Assembly (NCBI GenBank): GCA_026627385.1
Contig: JAPNUR010000010.1
Coordinates: 47,490 to 111,489 of the forward strand
Source: Bacillota bacterium
GTDB taxonomy: Bacteria > Bacillota > Sulfobacillia > Sulfobacillales > Sulfobacillaceae
Reading direction: 5' to 3'
DNA: 64,000 nucleotides
Shown: positions 38,345 through 45,257 of the stretch, one piece after another
Position numbering within the stretch: position 1 is the stretch's first letter
Layout: each line of letters starts with the position of its first letter
The notes under the pieces: generated by a model
Databases searched by the model: none
Told to the model about the DNA's origin: nothing
The model's input: only the letters and a program-made list of their open reading frames with translations
Program-made: the position numbers and the translations under genes

Positions 38345-38653
38345 CTAACCATTCATCAAGGGGAAATCGAAGGCGAGCACTTCGCCGCCTTCGCGAGCGA
38401 CCCACTGGGCAAACTCCTGGTGCAGCGGATGGGGATGATACCGAGATTCGGCCTCCTCAGAAACAAATTCCATGACAATTCCGAACTGATAGCCGCGGCT
38501 GCGCCCGCTCACGTCGGTCCCCCAATGTAACCGGGAAATTCCCCCAATTTCCCCCGGCCATCGCGCCAGCAGCTGATTAATCCACTGGTGTTCCTCTTGG
38601 GTCAGGTCACGCGGAAATTTAATTAACACCACATGCTGCATTGCGTTCATCAT
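38345..38653 (-). CDS. Dabb (stress-responsive alpha/beta-barrel) domain protein
   Basis: 102 residues. The ferredoxin-like Dabb fold is recognised by HVVLIKF at the start, WGTDVSGRSRGYQFGIVMEF (about residues 44-63) and the late HPLHQEF (about 76-82). These small dimers act in aromatic and polyketide ring chemistry or are of unknown role. Its ATG overlaps the end of the AhpD-like reading frame by ATGA, which only makes sense if that frame is translated to its end beyond the internal TGA. Confidence 0.87.
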   Translation of the reverse strand: MMNAMQHVVLIKFPRDLTQEEHQWINQLLARWPGEIGGISRLHWGTDVSGRSRGYQFGIVMEFVSEEAESRYHPHPLHQEFAQWVAREGGEVLAFDFPLMNG

Positions 38654-39060
38654 GATCCCTCCGCTTTTTTGGGCCGGGATTCCTCAAACTCGAGTTTGAG
38701 TCCGCTGCTCATGACGTTGGTTCCCGAAAAGAAGTCGATGATAGCAACCATTTCCAATAGTTCCTCATCAGTCATCCCTAGCTTTCGCAACGCGAAAGAA
38801 TGACTGTCAATTCAGTAACTACAGCGATTCACCATGCTAACCGTGAGCGCGATGATTTCTTTCACTTTCGCGTCTAGAGTGCCTCCCATCATAATGGCTT
38901 GGTAGCGTTCCCAATTGGCCTTCAGGTATTCGGGTTTGAGCGCCATCACACGCCAAATTAACGGAACTTCATCCCATCCGCGTGCCGCCTTCATTTCTTC
39001 GTAAATGGCTTTGACGAGACCCGTCGCCTTATCTTCTGGCACGCCTTCTAAGAGCCCCAT
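38650..39060 (-). CDS. AhpD/CMD-family protein with in-frame TGA at the catalytic CxxC: candidate selenoprotein
   Basis: AhpD-like proteins are small helical thiol oxidoreductases using CxxCxxxH. Here residues 1-82 run MGLLEGVPED to MVNRCSY and then hit TGA (38814-38812). The same frame continues IDSHSFALRKLGMTDEELLE, exactly what follows the second Cys in the family, and ends at 38650 after 136 residues, a normal length. The motif would thus be CSYU-IDS-H, with selenocysteine at position 83 as resolving/attacking residue, and the family Glu is upstream in KVKEII. A hairpin right after the UGA looks like a bacterial SECIS. AAGGGGGAGG precedes the ATG. Alternatives are a nonsense mutation (TGC to TGA) or a sequencing error. 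Confidence 0.75.
38769..38814 (-). promoter_or_regulatory. SECIS-like hairpin immediately after the in-frame UGA
   Basis: Reverse-strand RNA after UGA (38814-38812): five bases, then CAGUCAU (38806-38800) pairing perfectly with AUGACUG (38775-38769); a single bulged U (38799); then CUUUCGC pairing perfectly with GCGAAAG (38798-38792 with 38788-38782) around a GUU loop (38791-38789), with CUAGGG unpaired on the 3' side. The loop begins 20 bases after the UGA and its first base is G; a bulged U lies in the stem. These are the features described for SelB-recognised bacterial SECIS elements. Confidence 0.65.
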
Positions 39061-39090
39061 AAACCTCCCCCTTTGTCACAACATACACCA

Positions 39091-40428
39091 TCAAAAGAGC
39101 TCGCGATATTCGTCAATTTCCCAATCGGTCACATGATCCTCAAAGCGCTGCAGTTCATGGCGCTTAAGCGCCGTATAGCTTTTCACGAATTCTGGCCCCA
39201 GCAAATCCACCAAGGGCTCGTCTTGATTTAAGGCATCGAGCGCCTCTCCCAGCGAGCGGGGCAACGGTTCAGCATCGACTAATGCATAAGCATCCTGGTC
39301 GACAATCGGCGGAGGGCAAGGGAGCTCGCGGCGAATGCCATCTAACCCGGCTGCGTACATCGCAGCCATCATGAGGTAAGGATTCATGTCAGCTCCAGGC
39401 AGCCGATTTTCCAGATGCGTGCCTTGACCGCGCGCACCGGGCACGCGAATCATGCACATGCGGTTTTCTAATCCCCAGGTGACGTTTGAGGGCGCAAACG
39501 TGTAGGGCCTCAGACGGCGGTATGAGTTCACCGTGGGGTTGGCTAACGCCGATAATGCCCGCGCGTGGGCGAGTTGTCCAGCAATAAAGTGCTTCACCGT
39601 TTGGCTCAACCCATCGGGATCGGATGCATCGTAAAAGACATTGCGTCCCGTAACCTTGTCGTATAGTGAATGGTGAAAATGACTGCCACTGCCGCTTCGC
39701 CCGTTCAGTGGTTTGGTCATAAAAGTGGCCAATAGCCCGCGTTGCTGCATCATTTCTTTTATGGCTGCCTTAAAGGTAAAAGCCCGATCCGCCTGGCTGA
39801 TTCCCCACCCGGGATTAATTGACACCTCAAACTGCCCTGGGCCGTATTCCGTATTGGCCGCCTCCACATCGATACCGACATCGCGGAGATTAGTGACAAT
39901 GGCATATAGGAGCTCGTCGACTTCACCTTGCTTGACTTCCGAGTAACACTGAAGACCCGTCCAGGTTGGTTCATAACCCGCGGTATCATATTGCTTAAAA
40001 ATATAGAACTCGAGTTCAGCCGCTCCCAACGCCTGGTATCCATCCCGTTCTAATTCACCCAAAACGCGCCGAAACACAGTCCGTGGGGCAATACTGACTG
40101 GCTCCCCGTCCAAAGTGTACAAATCCGCCAACACGCGTGCGCTATTTTTTGCCCAGGGGATGACAGTGAAGGTCTCCGGGTCAATTTTTAACAGCCAGCT
40201 GCCGTAACCACCTTGAAAACCAGCCCCCGCCGCCACCACAAAATTCGCTGCGGTATCCACCGACAACATGGCAGACGGGTACTGTACTCCGTTGGGTAGC
40301 ACGACGTCGCGAAAATATTTCGCGGGAATATTGCGCGACCGTGCCACGTTCGCGTTATCGTTAAAAACTACCCGCACGACTTCAATATGGCGCTCGTCTA
40401 TGAGACGGATAATATCCTGTGGATCCAA
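39091..40428 (-). CDS. Glutamine synthetase-like gamma-glutamyl ligase
   Basis: 445 residues of the GS fold. The beta-grasp N-domain is followed by the catalytic domain with metal glutamates in AAELEFYIF (about residues 130-138) and NTEYGPGQFEVS (about 197-208), the ATP-loop variant KPLNGRSGSGSHFHHS (about 246-261) and ENRMCMIRVPG (about 320). Its divergence from GlnA (shorter start, changed ATP loop) puts it with PuuA/GlnA3-type ligases that glutamylate amines. TTG start after GGGGGG. First gene of the operon with the AhpD-like, Dabb and permease genes; an IclR-like box lies just upstream. Confidence 0.87.
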   Translation of the reverse strand: MDPQDIIRLIDERHIEVVRVVFNDNANVARSRNIPAKYFRDVVLPNGVQYPSAMLSVDTAANFVVAAGAGFQGGYGSWLLKIDPETFTVIPWAKNSARVLADLYTLDGEPVSIAPRTVFRRVLGELERDGYQALGAAELEFYIFKQYDTAGYEPTWTGLQCYSEVKQGEVDELLYAIVTNLRDVGIDVEAANTEYGPGQFEVSINPGWGISQADRAFTFKAAIKEMMQQRGLLATFMTKPLNGRSGSGSHFHHSLYDKVTGRNVFYDASDPDGLSQTVKHFIAGQLAHARALSALANPTVNSYRRLRPYTFAPSNVTWGLENRMCMIRVPGARGQGTHLENRLPGADMNPYLMMAAMYAAGLDGIRRELPCPPPIVDQDAYALVDAEPLPRSLGEALDALNQDEPLVDLLGPEFVKSYTALKRHELQRFEDHVTDWEIDEYRELF

Positions 40429-40441
40429 GCGCTATCCCCCC

Positions 40442-40465
40442 AAAATGGAATGACAGTTCTATTTT
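40442..40465. promoter_or_regulatory. IclR-like operator in front of the GS/AhpD/Dabb/permease operon
   Basis: AAAATGGAA (40442-40450) and TTCTATTTT (40457-40465) form a 9-bp inverted repeat with one mismatch and a 6-base centre, 14 bases from the TTG start. The first ten bases are identical to those of the box before iclR read from its reverse strand (AAAATGGAAT), so the same IclR protein may bind both. Confidence 0.5.
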
Positions 40466-40816
40466 TTTATTCGGGGCGCAAGGTCGGTTTTCCTGTTGCA
40501 CGCCGAGACCAATGGCAGAAAATTTGTCCGATACTGATGTCACATGTTTTTAGGACGGACTCTGAGGATATCTGAAAGCAGCGAGGGTGGGGGTATCCGA
40601 CGAACGGCACGTAAGCCATTACCCAGCGACGGAGCCAGTGATTCTGGCATTAACGACAGCGGAGGCGGGCGGAACGCAACGCCGCCCCCTCCCCCCTTAC
40701 AGGCGAGTCACATGCTGTTCTCATTCGTGGGGGATCCCCGTGAGATCACCCGGCTAGTCCGTCATTGTCTCACTTATATTAGGGCCCTCCACAAGTCAGG
40801 CGCCATCTCGTCGCCT
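40466..40816. other. Gene-free stretch
   Basis: About 350 bases between the start of the GS-like operon and the end of the ParB-like gene. A rightward frame (40544-40864) is low-complexity Gly/Pro/Arg-rich and antisense at its end. Apart from the promoter that must serve the leftward operon I see nothing. Confidence 0.4.
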
Positions 40817-42127
40817 CTAGCCATCCCCTCCGTCGCGGCTCGTCGTCCGCCGCGTCTTCCCTGACGCCTCCCCTTCAAGCTCTTTCAGTCGAGCCTGTGC
40901 CAGGCGAATTTGCGCCTGGCCGACGGTGATAATCTCTTTGAGTTCCTCGGTCCCCAGCTGCTGAATCGGTAACCGCTGAAAACTGGTGAGGACCGCTTTA
41001 ATGGGTAGCGGCCGCGACGGCGGTTCCGACGTCGACCCCGCCTCTTCCAAAGGTTCCCCCATCCCTGCCAGCGCTAACAGACGAGACACTTCCTGGGTAA
41101 TCGTGCGCACGGTCAGACGTTGTTCCGCCATAAGCCGATCGAGCATGGCGATAAAGAGTTTTTCCGCTTGCTCAAGGATTTCGTTCTTGACAGCCTCGCT
41201 GTCGACATAGGTGTCCAACTTGCGGCGGGTTTTGGTAATGAGTTCATAGGCTGCTTGAAAGTGAGCAATGCCGATGAGCCCTTGATCAATGTAGAGCGCC
41301 AGCTTCTTATTCTTTCGCATGACGTCCCCAAGCTGAAGGTAAACGCGCACTTTGGCCACGCTAAAGTTGAGGCGGTCGGCGACCTGTTGTTGAGTCCATC
41401 CGGCAGCGCGAAGCGCCTCGATTGAGGCCACGATATCGTGAATGGTCATCGCCTCACGCTGCAAGTTTTCCGTGAGCTGCAGCTGCTGAATTTCGGTTTC
41501 ATCGAGCGGACCGACAATGATGCGGGCGGGCACCACCGTCAGCGGAACCTGACGGCAGGCCGCCACTCGTCGAAATCCCGCAATGAGACGGTAGCGGTAA
41601 CCACGGGATTTCGGTAGCGCTTGCACCAAAATTGGCTCTAAGAGCCCATGTTGGCGAATGCTCGCCACTAAATTCTCCAGTTCTTCGGGATTCATGCGCG
41701 TGCGCACGTTGCTGCCGCGCGGATCAATATCCTTGAGCAAAATATCCTGCGCTATCAACTGGCGCTCTTCGGGTTTGGCAGACCTCTCCGCTGGTTCGGG
41801 CGGTGCCGCCGGGACCGCCCTGGGCTCAGGGCTGGATGATTCCAGGGTGGTTCGGATTTGTTGGGCCAGTTCCTCTGGTGAAGCATTCGGCGACTCAGCT
41901 GTGATACGACGACGCGGGGACATGCTTGGCCTCCTTGGTTCAGAATGTGATGGGGTCGGTAGCAGCGAGGGGACGTCTGGCCTCTTGGCCGGATCAGTTG
42001 CCGCAGAACGATTTGTCCAGCATGAAGAGCACAGCCGTCCTTGCCCCGTCCTCAAAATGTCGCGAGGCGTTAACGGGGCACCACAGCGCTGACACGTCCC
42101 CACAATATCATCGGTGGGATCGCGCAT
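40817..42127 (-). CDS. ParB/Spo0J-like DNA-binding protein with N-terminal zinc-ribbon
   Basis: 436 residues. A CxxC-18-CxxC zinc ribbon (CQRC about residue 12, CSSC about 33) and a disordered Ser/Pro/Glu-rich linker precede a ParB N-domain (DIDPRGSNVR, ILVQ, then AGFRRVAAC at about 190 in place of GERRxRA, then QLTENLQREAMTIHD), a KorB-type HTH (WTQQQVADRLNFSVAKVRVYLQL, about 250-272) and a charged C-terminal coil. No parA neighbour or parS-like site is seen, so it is not the chromosomal segregation copy. Possibly a Noc- or transcription-type ParB-CTPase. Leftward, convergent with nothing near. Confidence 0.8.
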   Translation of the reverse strand: MRDPTDDIVGTCQRCGAPLTPRDILRTGQGRLCSSCWTNRSAATDPAKRPDVPSLLPTPSHSEPRRPSMSPRRRITAESPNASPEELAQQIRTTLESSSPEPRAVPAAPPEPAERSAKPEERQLIAQDILLKDIDPRGSNVRTRMNPEELENLVASIRQHGLLEPILVQALPKSRGYRYRLIAGFRRVAACRQVPLTVVPARIIVGPLDETEIQQLQLTENLQREAMTIHDIVASIEALRAAGWTQQQVADRLNFSVAKVRVYLQLGDVMRKNKKLALYIDQGLIGIAHFQAAYELITKTRRKLDTYVDSEAVKNEILEQAEKLFIAMLDRLMAEQRLTVRTITQEVSRLLALAGMGEPLEEAGSTSEPPSRPLPIKAVLTSFQRLPIQQLGTEELKEIITVGQAQIRLAQARLKELEGEASGKTRRTTSRDGGDG

Positions 42128-42354
42128 AAAACGTCACCATCCTCTTTGGTCGATGACATCATACCCTAATAACGGCCAAAAATCCAAGAAATCCTTCGAG
42201 ATCCCGGTTGACAAATCCCTGTTGAAGCGCTCACCGACCAATTTCTGTCTGAGGCAGGAATGTCGGAAAAAACAGCGAATCTTAACAAAGCGTGTCACAC
42301 CCCGTGGGGCTTCCCTAACGAGAATTAAGCGAGGATGACAAGGAGGTTTTTTTT

Positions 42355-44076
42355 GTGCGACGTCTTCTTTTAGCTGGCACCCTGGCATCGGTGGCCCTCG
42401 TCGCCGCCGGGTGCGGAACAAACGCTACTCTCGTCAATGCCGGTCGGGACCCAGCCTCTGGAGGCACCGCCGTCGTGGCGTTGCCGGTTCAAACTTCTCC
42501 CAACTGGTTCTTTCCGCTCCTTTCCTTGCAGGCCGATAGCACAATCAACACCGAAATCACCGAATTCTCGTACCTGCCGCTAGTCTATTTTGGTCCCACC
42601 AACCGGCTCAGCACCTATTATGGCTTGGCCTCTTCGGTCACTTACAACTCAGCGGGCACGCGATTTGTCGTGCACATTAACCCCAAGTACCATTGGTCAA
42701 ACGGAAAGCCCGTCACCGCCAGCGATGTGGTCTTTACCTACGACATCATGCGGGCCGGAAGCCTTCCTAACGTTAACTACGCTTGGACTTTTGCTGGCCA
42801 GGGATCAGGCGGAATGCCTACCGATTGGAAGTCGGTGACCGCCGATGGTCCTCACACTGTCGTCATCACCACCACCAAGCCAGTCAACCAACAGTGGTTT
42901 ATTCGCAACGGCATTGGCGAAATTATTCCCGTGCCCAAAGCCGTGTGGGACAGATATCCCACCAATATGAAAAAAGAAATGGCGTTCATCAATTCGGTGG
43001 CGAATTCGCCCAACAATACCGTGTATCAAGTGGTAGACGGCCCTTGGAAGTTTCACAGCATGGCCGCCAACGACTATTGGGAGTACGTGCCGAATACCCA
43101 CTTTGATGGCCATAAGGCATATTTGCACAAACTTATCCTGCAGTACGAAACGTCGGACGCGACGGAATTTGAGGCGCTCAAAGAGGGCACCGTCAATTAC
43201 GGATACTTGCCCGCCTCGTTTCTTGGCGACGTCAACCAGCTCCCGAACGATGTGTTTAAACCCGAATATTCGCTAGGCTTTAACTACATTCAGCTGAACC
43301 TGAGCCCCAAGGCGCCGCATGATATCGGCAAGGCGTTTAGCGAGCTAGCGGTGCGCCAGGCATTACAAATGGGGGTGGATCAGCCTGGCATTATTAAAAC
43401 CATTTACCATGGGTATGCAGCCATGGACGACACCACCCTGGCGACGGAGCCGCCCAATCCCTTCTTCGATCCGGCGCTGAAAACCCCGCCTTATCCGTTT
43501 AATCCCAAGAAGGGCAAAGAAATTCTGGAAAAGGCTGGCTGGCACATGGTCAACGGCGTGATGACCAAAGACGGGATGAAGCTGGAGTTCACCATGTACT
43601 GCGCCTCGGGAAGTCACAGCTATGACGACGTCGATCAGTTGTTAAAACAAGACTGGGCTCAGGAAGGGATCATTGCCAATATCGTCTACCAGCCTTTTGA
43701 TACCGTCATTTCTTATAGCACCACCGATGCCAATAAGTGGCAGGCGCTCAATTGGAACGGGGGCTGGGGCTACGCCTCGGCGTACCCGTCAGGGGGGGTG
43801 CTGTTTCTCACCAACGCGGCGGAAAACTCTGGCGATTACTCGAGCAAGACGATGAACCAGCTGATCGAAGAAACGTATCAGCCCGCTAATTACAAAAACA
43901 CGCTTCGGCACATGTACGCGTATGAAGAATATGCGGCCAAACAACTGCCCGCGGTCATCTATATCCCGGAAGTCCCGACCTACACCGTCCACGCCAAGAA
44001 CTTGCACAATACCATCCGCACCTATAATGAGATTGGCGGCTGGATTTTCCCCAACGAATGGTGGGTCTCCAACTGA
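42355..44076 (+). CDS. Peptide/nickel-type ABC transporter substrate-binding lipoprotein
   Basis: 573 residues of solute-binding family 5 (DppA/OppA/NikA). Signal with lipobox LVAAGC (Cys about residue 20), followed by the typical blocks FVVHINPKYHWSNGKPVTASDVVFTYD (about 102-128; read in pieces) and LNLSPKAPHDIGKAFSELAVRQAL (about 310-330). GTG start with AAGGAGG. It has no permease or ATPase genes beside it, so it must serve a transporter encoded elsewhere. Ligand unknown; neighbours suggest small peptides or gamma-glutamyl compounds. Confidence 0.88.
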   Translation: MRRLLLAGTLASVALVAAGCGTNATLVNAGRDPASGGTAVVALPVQTSPNWFFPLLSLQADSTINTEITEFSYLPLVYFGPTNRLSTYYGLASSVTYNSAGTRFVVHINPKYHWSNGKPVTASDVVFTYDIMRAGSLPNVNYAWTFAGQGSGGMPTDWKSVTADGPHTVVITTTKPVNQQWFIRNGIGEIIPVPKAVWDRYPTNMKKEMAFINSVANSPNNTVYQVVDGPWKFHSMAANDYWEYVPNTHFDGHKAYLHKLILQYETSDATEFEALKEGTVNYGYLPASFLGDVNQLPNDVFKPEYSLGFNYIQLNLSPKAPHDIGKAFSELAVRQALQMGVDQPGIIKTIYHGYAAMDDTTLATEPPNPFFDPALKTPPYPFNPKKGKEILEKAGWHMVNGVMTKDGMKLEFTMYCASGSHSYDDVDQLLKQDWAQEGIIANIVYQPFDTVISYSTTDANKWQALNWNGGWGYASAYPSGGVLFLTNAAENSGDYSSKTMNQLIEETYQPANYKNTLRHMYAYEEYAAKQLPAVIYIPEVPTYTVHAKNLHNTIRTYNEIGGWIFPNEWWVSN

Positions 44077-44089
44077 GAGTAAACACGCT

Positions 44090-44119
44090 GAAAGGACGGG
44101 GCGCCATCCCCGTCCTTTC
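44090..44119. terminator. Bidirectional terminator-like hairpin
   Basis: GAAAGGACGGGG and CCCCGTCCTTTC are a perfect 12-bp stem with a 6-base loop, 13 bases after the lipoprotein stop and overlapping the stop of the convergent amidohydrolase gene. U-tracts are weak, so efficiency is uncertain. Confidence 0.6.
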
Positions 44120-45236
44120 AAATCTCAGGGGCATAAAGCGATTCGGCGTTCCGGTAAGAGACGCGAGCCGCCCAGTCTTCGGCAACAGACGGCAACACGT
44201 GATGGTGGGCCACCACGTCGCTCAGAAACTGACTAAACCCTTGGCGGAAAAATTGCGCCGCCAACACGTAGCTTTCGGGACGCGTATGCGCATCCGAGGC
44301 AAACAAAACGCGCGAGACGGGCGCCAACTCCAACAGCTCGTGCAAAATCCGTTCAGCTCCAAAGGCGGTTAACGGCACGGCTAACGACACATCGGCGTAT
44401 ACGCCGGGGTAGACGGAGGTTAAATAGGCAGCCTCCCGTTGATAGGGGTAGGTGTGCAGCAAAGCCACGCGATGCCCTTGACGGCTAAATTCTTCGAGAT
44501 AGTTTCGCAGCCAGAGGGGGTTGCCTTTGATTAAATCCGTGTCCGGATCGCCCAGTCCGGTATGAAACTGCAGCACCAGCCCCTCCTTTATCAACACTGG
44601 GGTCACTAGGTACAACAAATAATTTAATAAAACCGGATCGGTGAGCCTCGACGCACCGCGACGCCGCATCGCCTCCCAGGCGCCGCGCGCTTCGTCCTCG
44701 CGCACCCGATACAGCTGAAGGCCAGATCGATAGGCGACGATCGACTTCACCCCGTAAAACCCGTCCTGGTGGGCGCGGCCAACAGTGGCCAGAACCTCAT
44801 CGCGCCAATCATCAAACGATGGGCTGGTCATTAGACAATCTTGTGCAGTCGTTTCCAGTCGGAGGATGGGGTAGACCGGAACTTCAAGCACCTCAGAAAG
44901 CGTCGTCAGCGGCCAGGCATTGTCCGGCGTATAGCCCGTGTCCACGTACAAGCGCGCATAGCCTGCCGCACGAAGGAGCTCGCGGCAATAGGCTCGGTAG
45001 TCCGCTCCCTCAAAAGCGGAGGCGAGCGCCCCCAAGGTAGCGTCCACGCGAAAGTAACGGGCGGCAATCCCCATGGCCTCTTGCACCACCACCGTGTTCA
45101 TGAGATCGTCCAGGGGATAGTCAGACGGCGCCTCCGTTAATGCCCGCACCAATCGTTCGAGATCGGCGCGTGCTCCTTCAGCGACCAACGCATGACAGTG
45201 GTGATCCCACAGCGGGACCTCATCCATCCATCCCAT
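44118..45236 (-). CDS. Amidohydrolase-family (TIM-barrel) enzyme, FluG N-domain-like
   Basis: 372 residues. LWDHHCHAL (about residues 8-16) gives the first metal HxH of amidohydrolase-2 proteins; later VLQFHTGLGDPD (about 225) and LFASDAHTRPESYV (about 310-323) supply His and the Asp-His. The ATG has AGGAG 9 bases upstream. It directly follows the GS-like gene (21 bases). In fungal FluG and plant NodGS these two domains are fused in the same functional set, so the pair may hydrolyse and form a gamma-glutamyl or related amide. Exact substrate unknown. Confidence 0.82.
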   Translation of the reverse strand: MGWMDEVPLWDHHCHALVAEGARADLERLVRALTEAPSDYPLDDLMNTVVVQEAMGIAARYFRVDATLGALASAFEGADYRAYCRELLRAAGYARLYVDTGYTPDNAWPLTTLSEVLEVPVYPILRLETTAQDCLMTSPSFDDWRDEVLATVGRAHQDGFYGVKSIVAYRSGLQLYRVREDEARGAWEAMRRRGASRLTDPVLLNYLLYLVTPVLIKEGLVLQFHTGLGDPDTDLIKGNPLWLRNYLEEFSRQGHRVALLHTYPYQREAAYLTSVYPGVYADVSLAVPLTAFGAERILHELLELAPVSRVLFASDAHTRPESYVLAAQFFRQGFSQFLSDVVAHHHVLPSVAEDWAARVSYRNAESLYAPEI

Positions 45237-45257
45237 CGCCCGTGCTCCTCTCTCTTC

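Noticed and set aside
38812..39060. Annotation of the AhpD-like gene as an 82-residue complete protein ending at the TGA
   Set aside because: It would lack the second catalytic Cys and the CxxCxxxH His, leave a 158-base hole before a tightly packed gene, and ignore the clear family similarity after the TGA.
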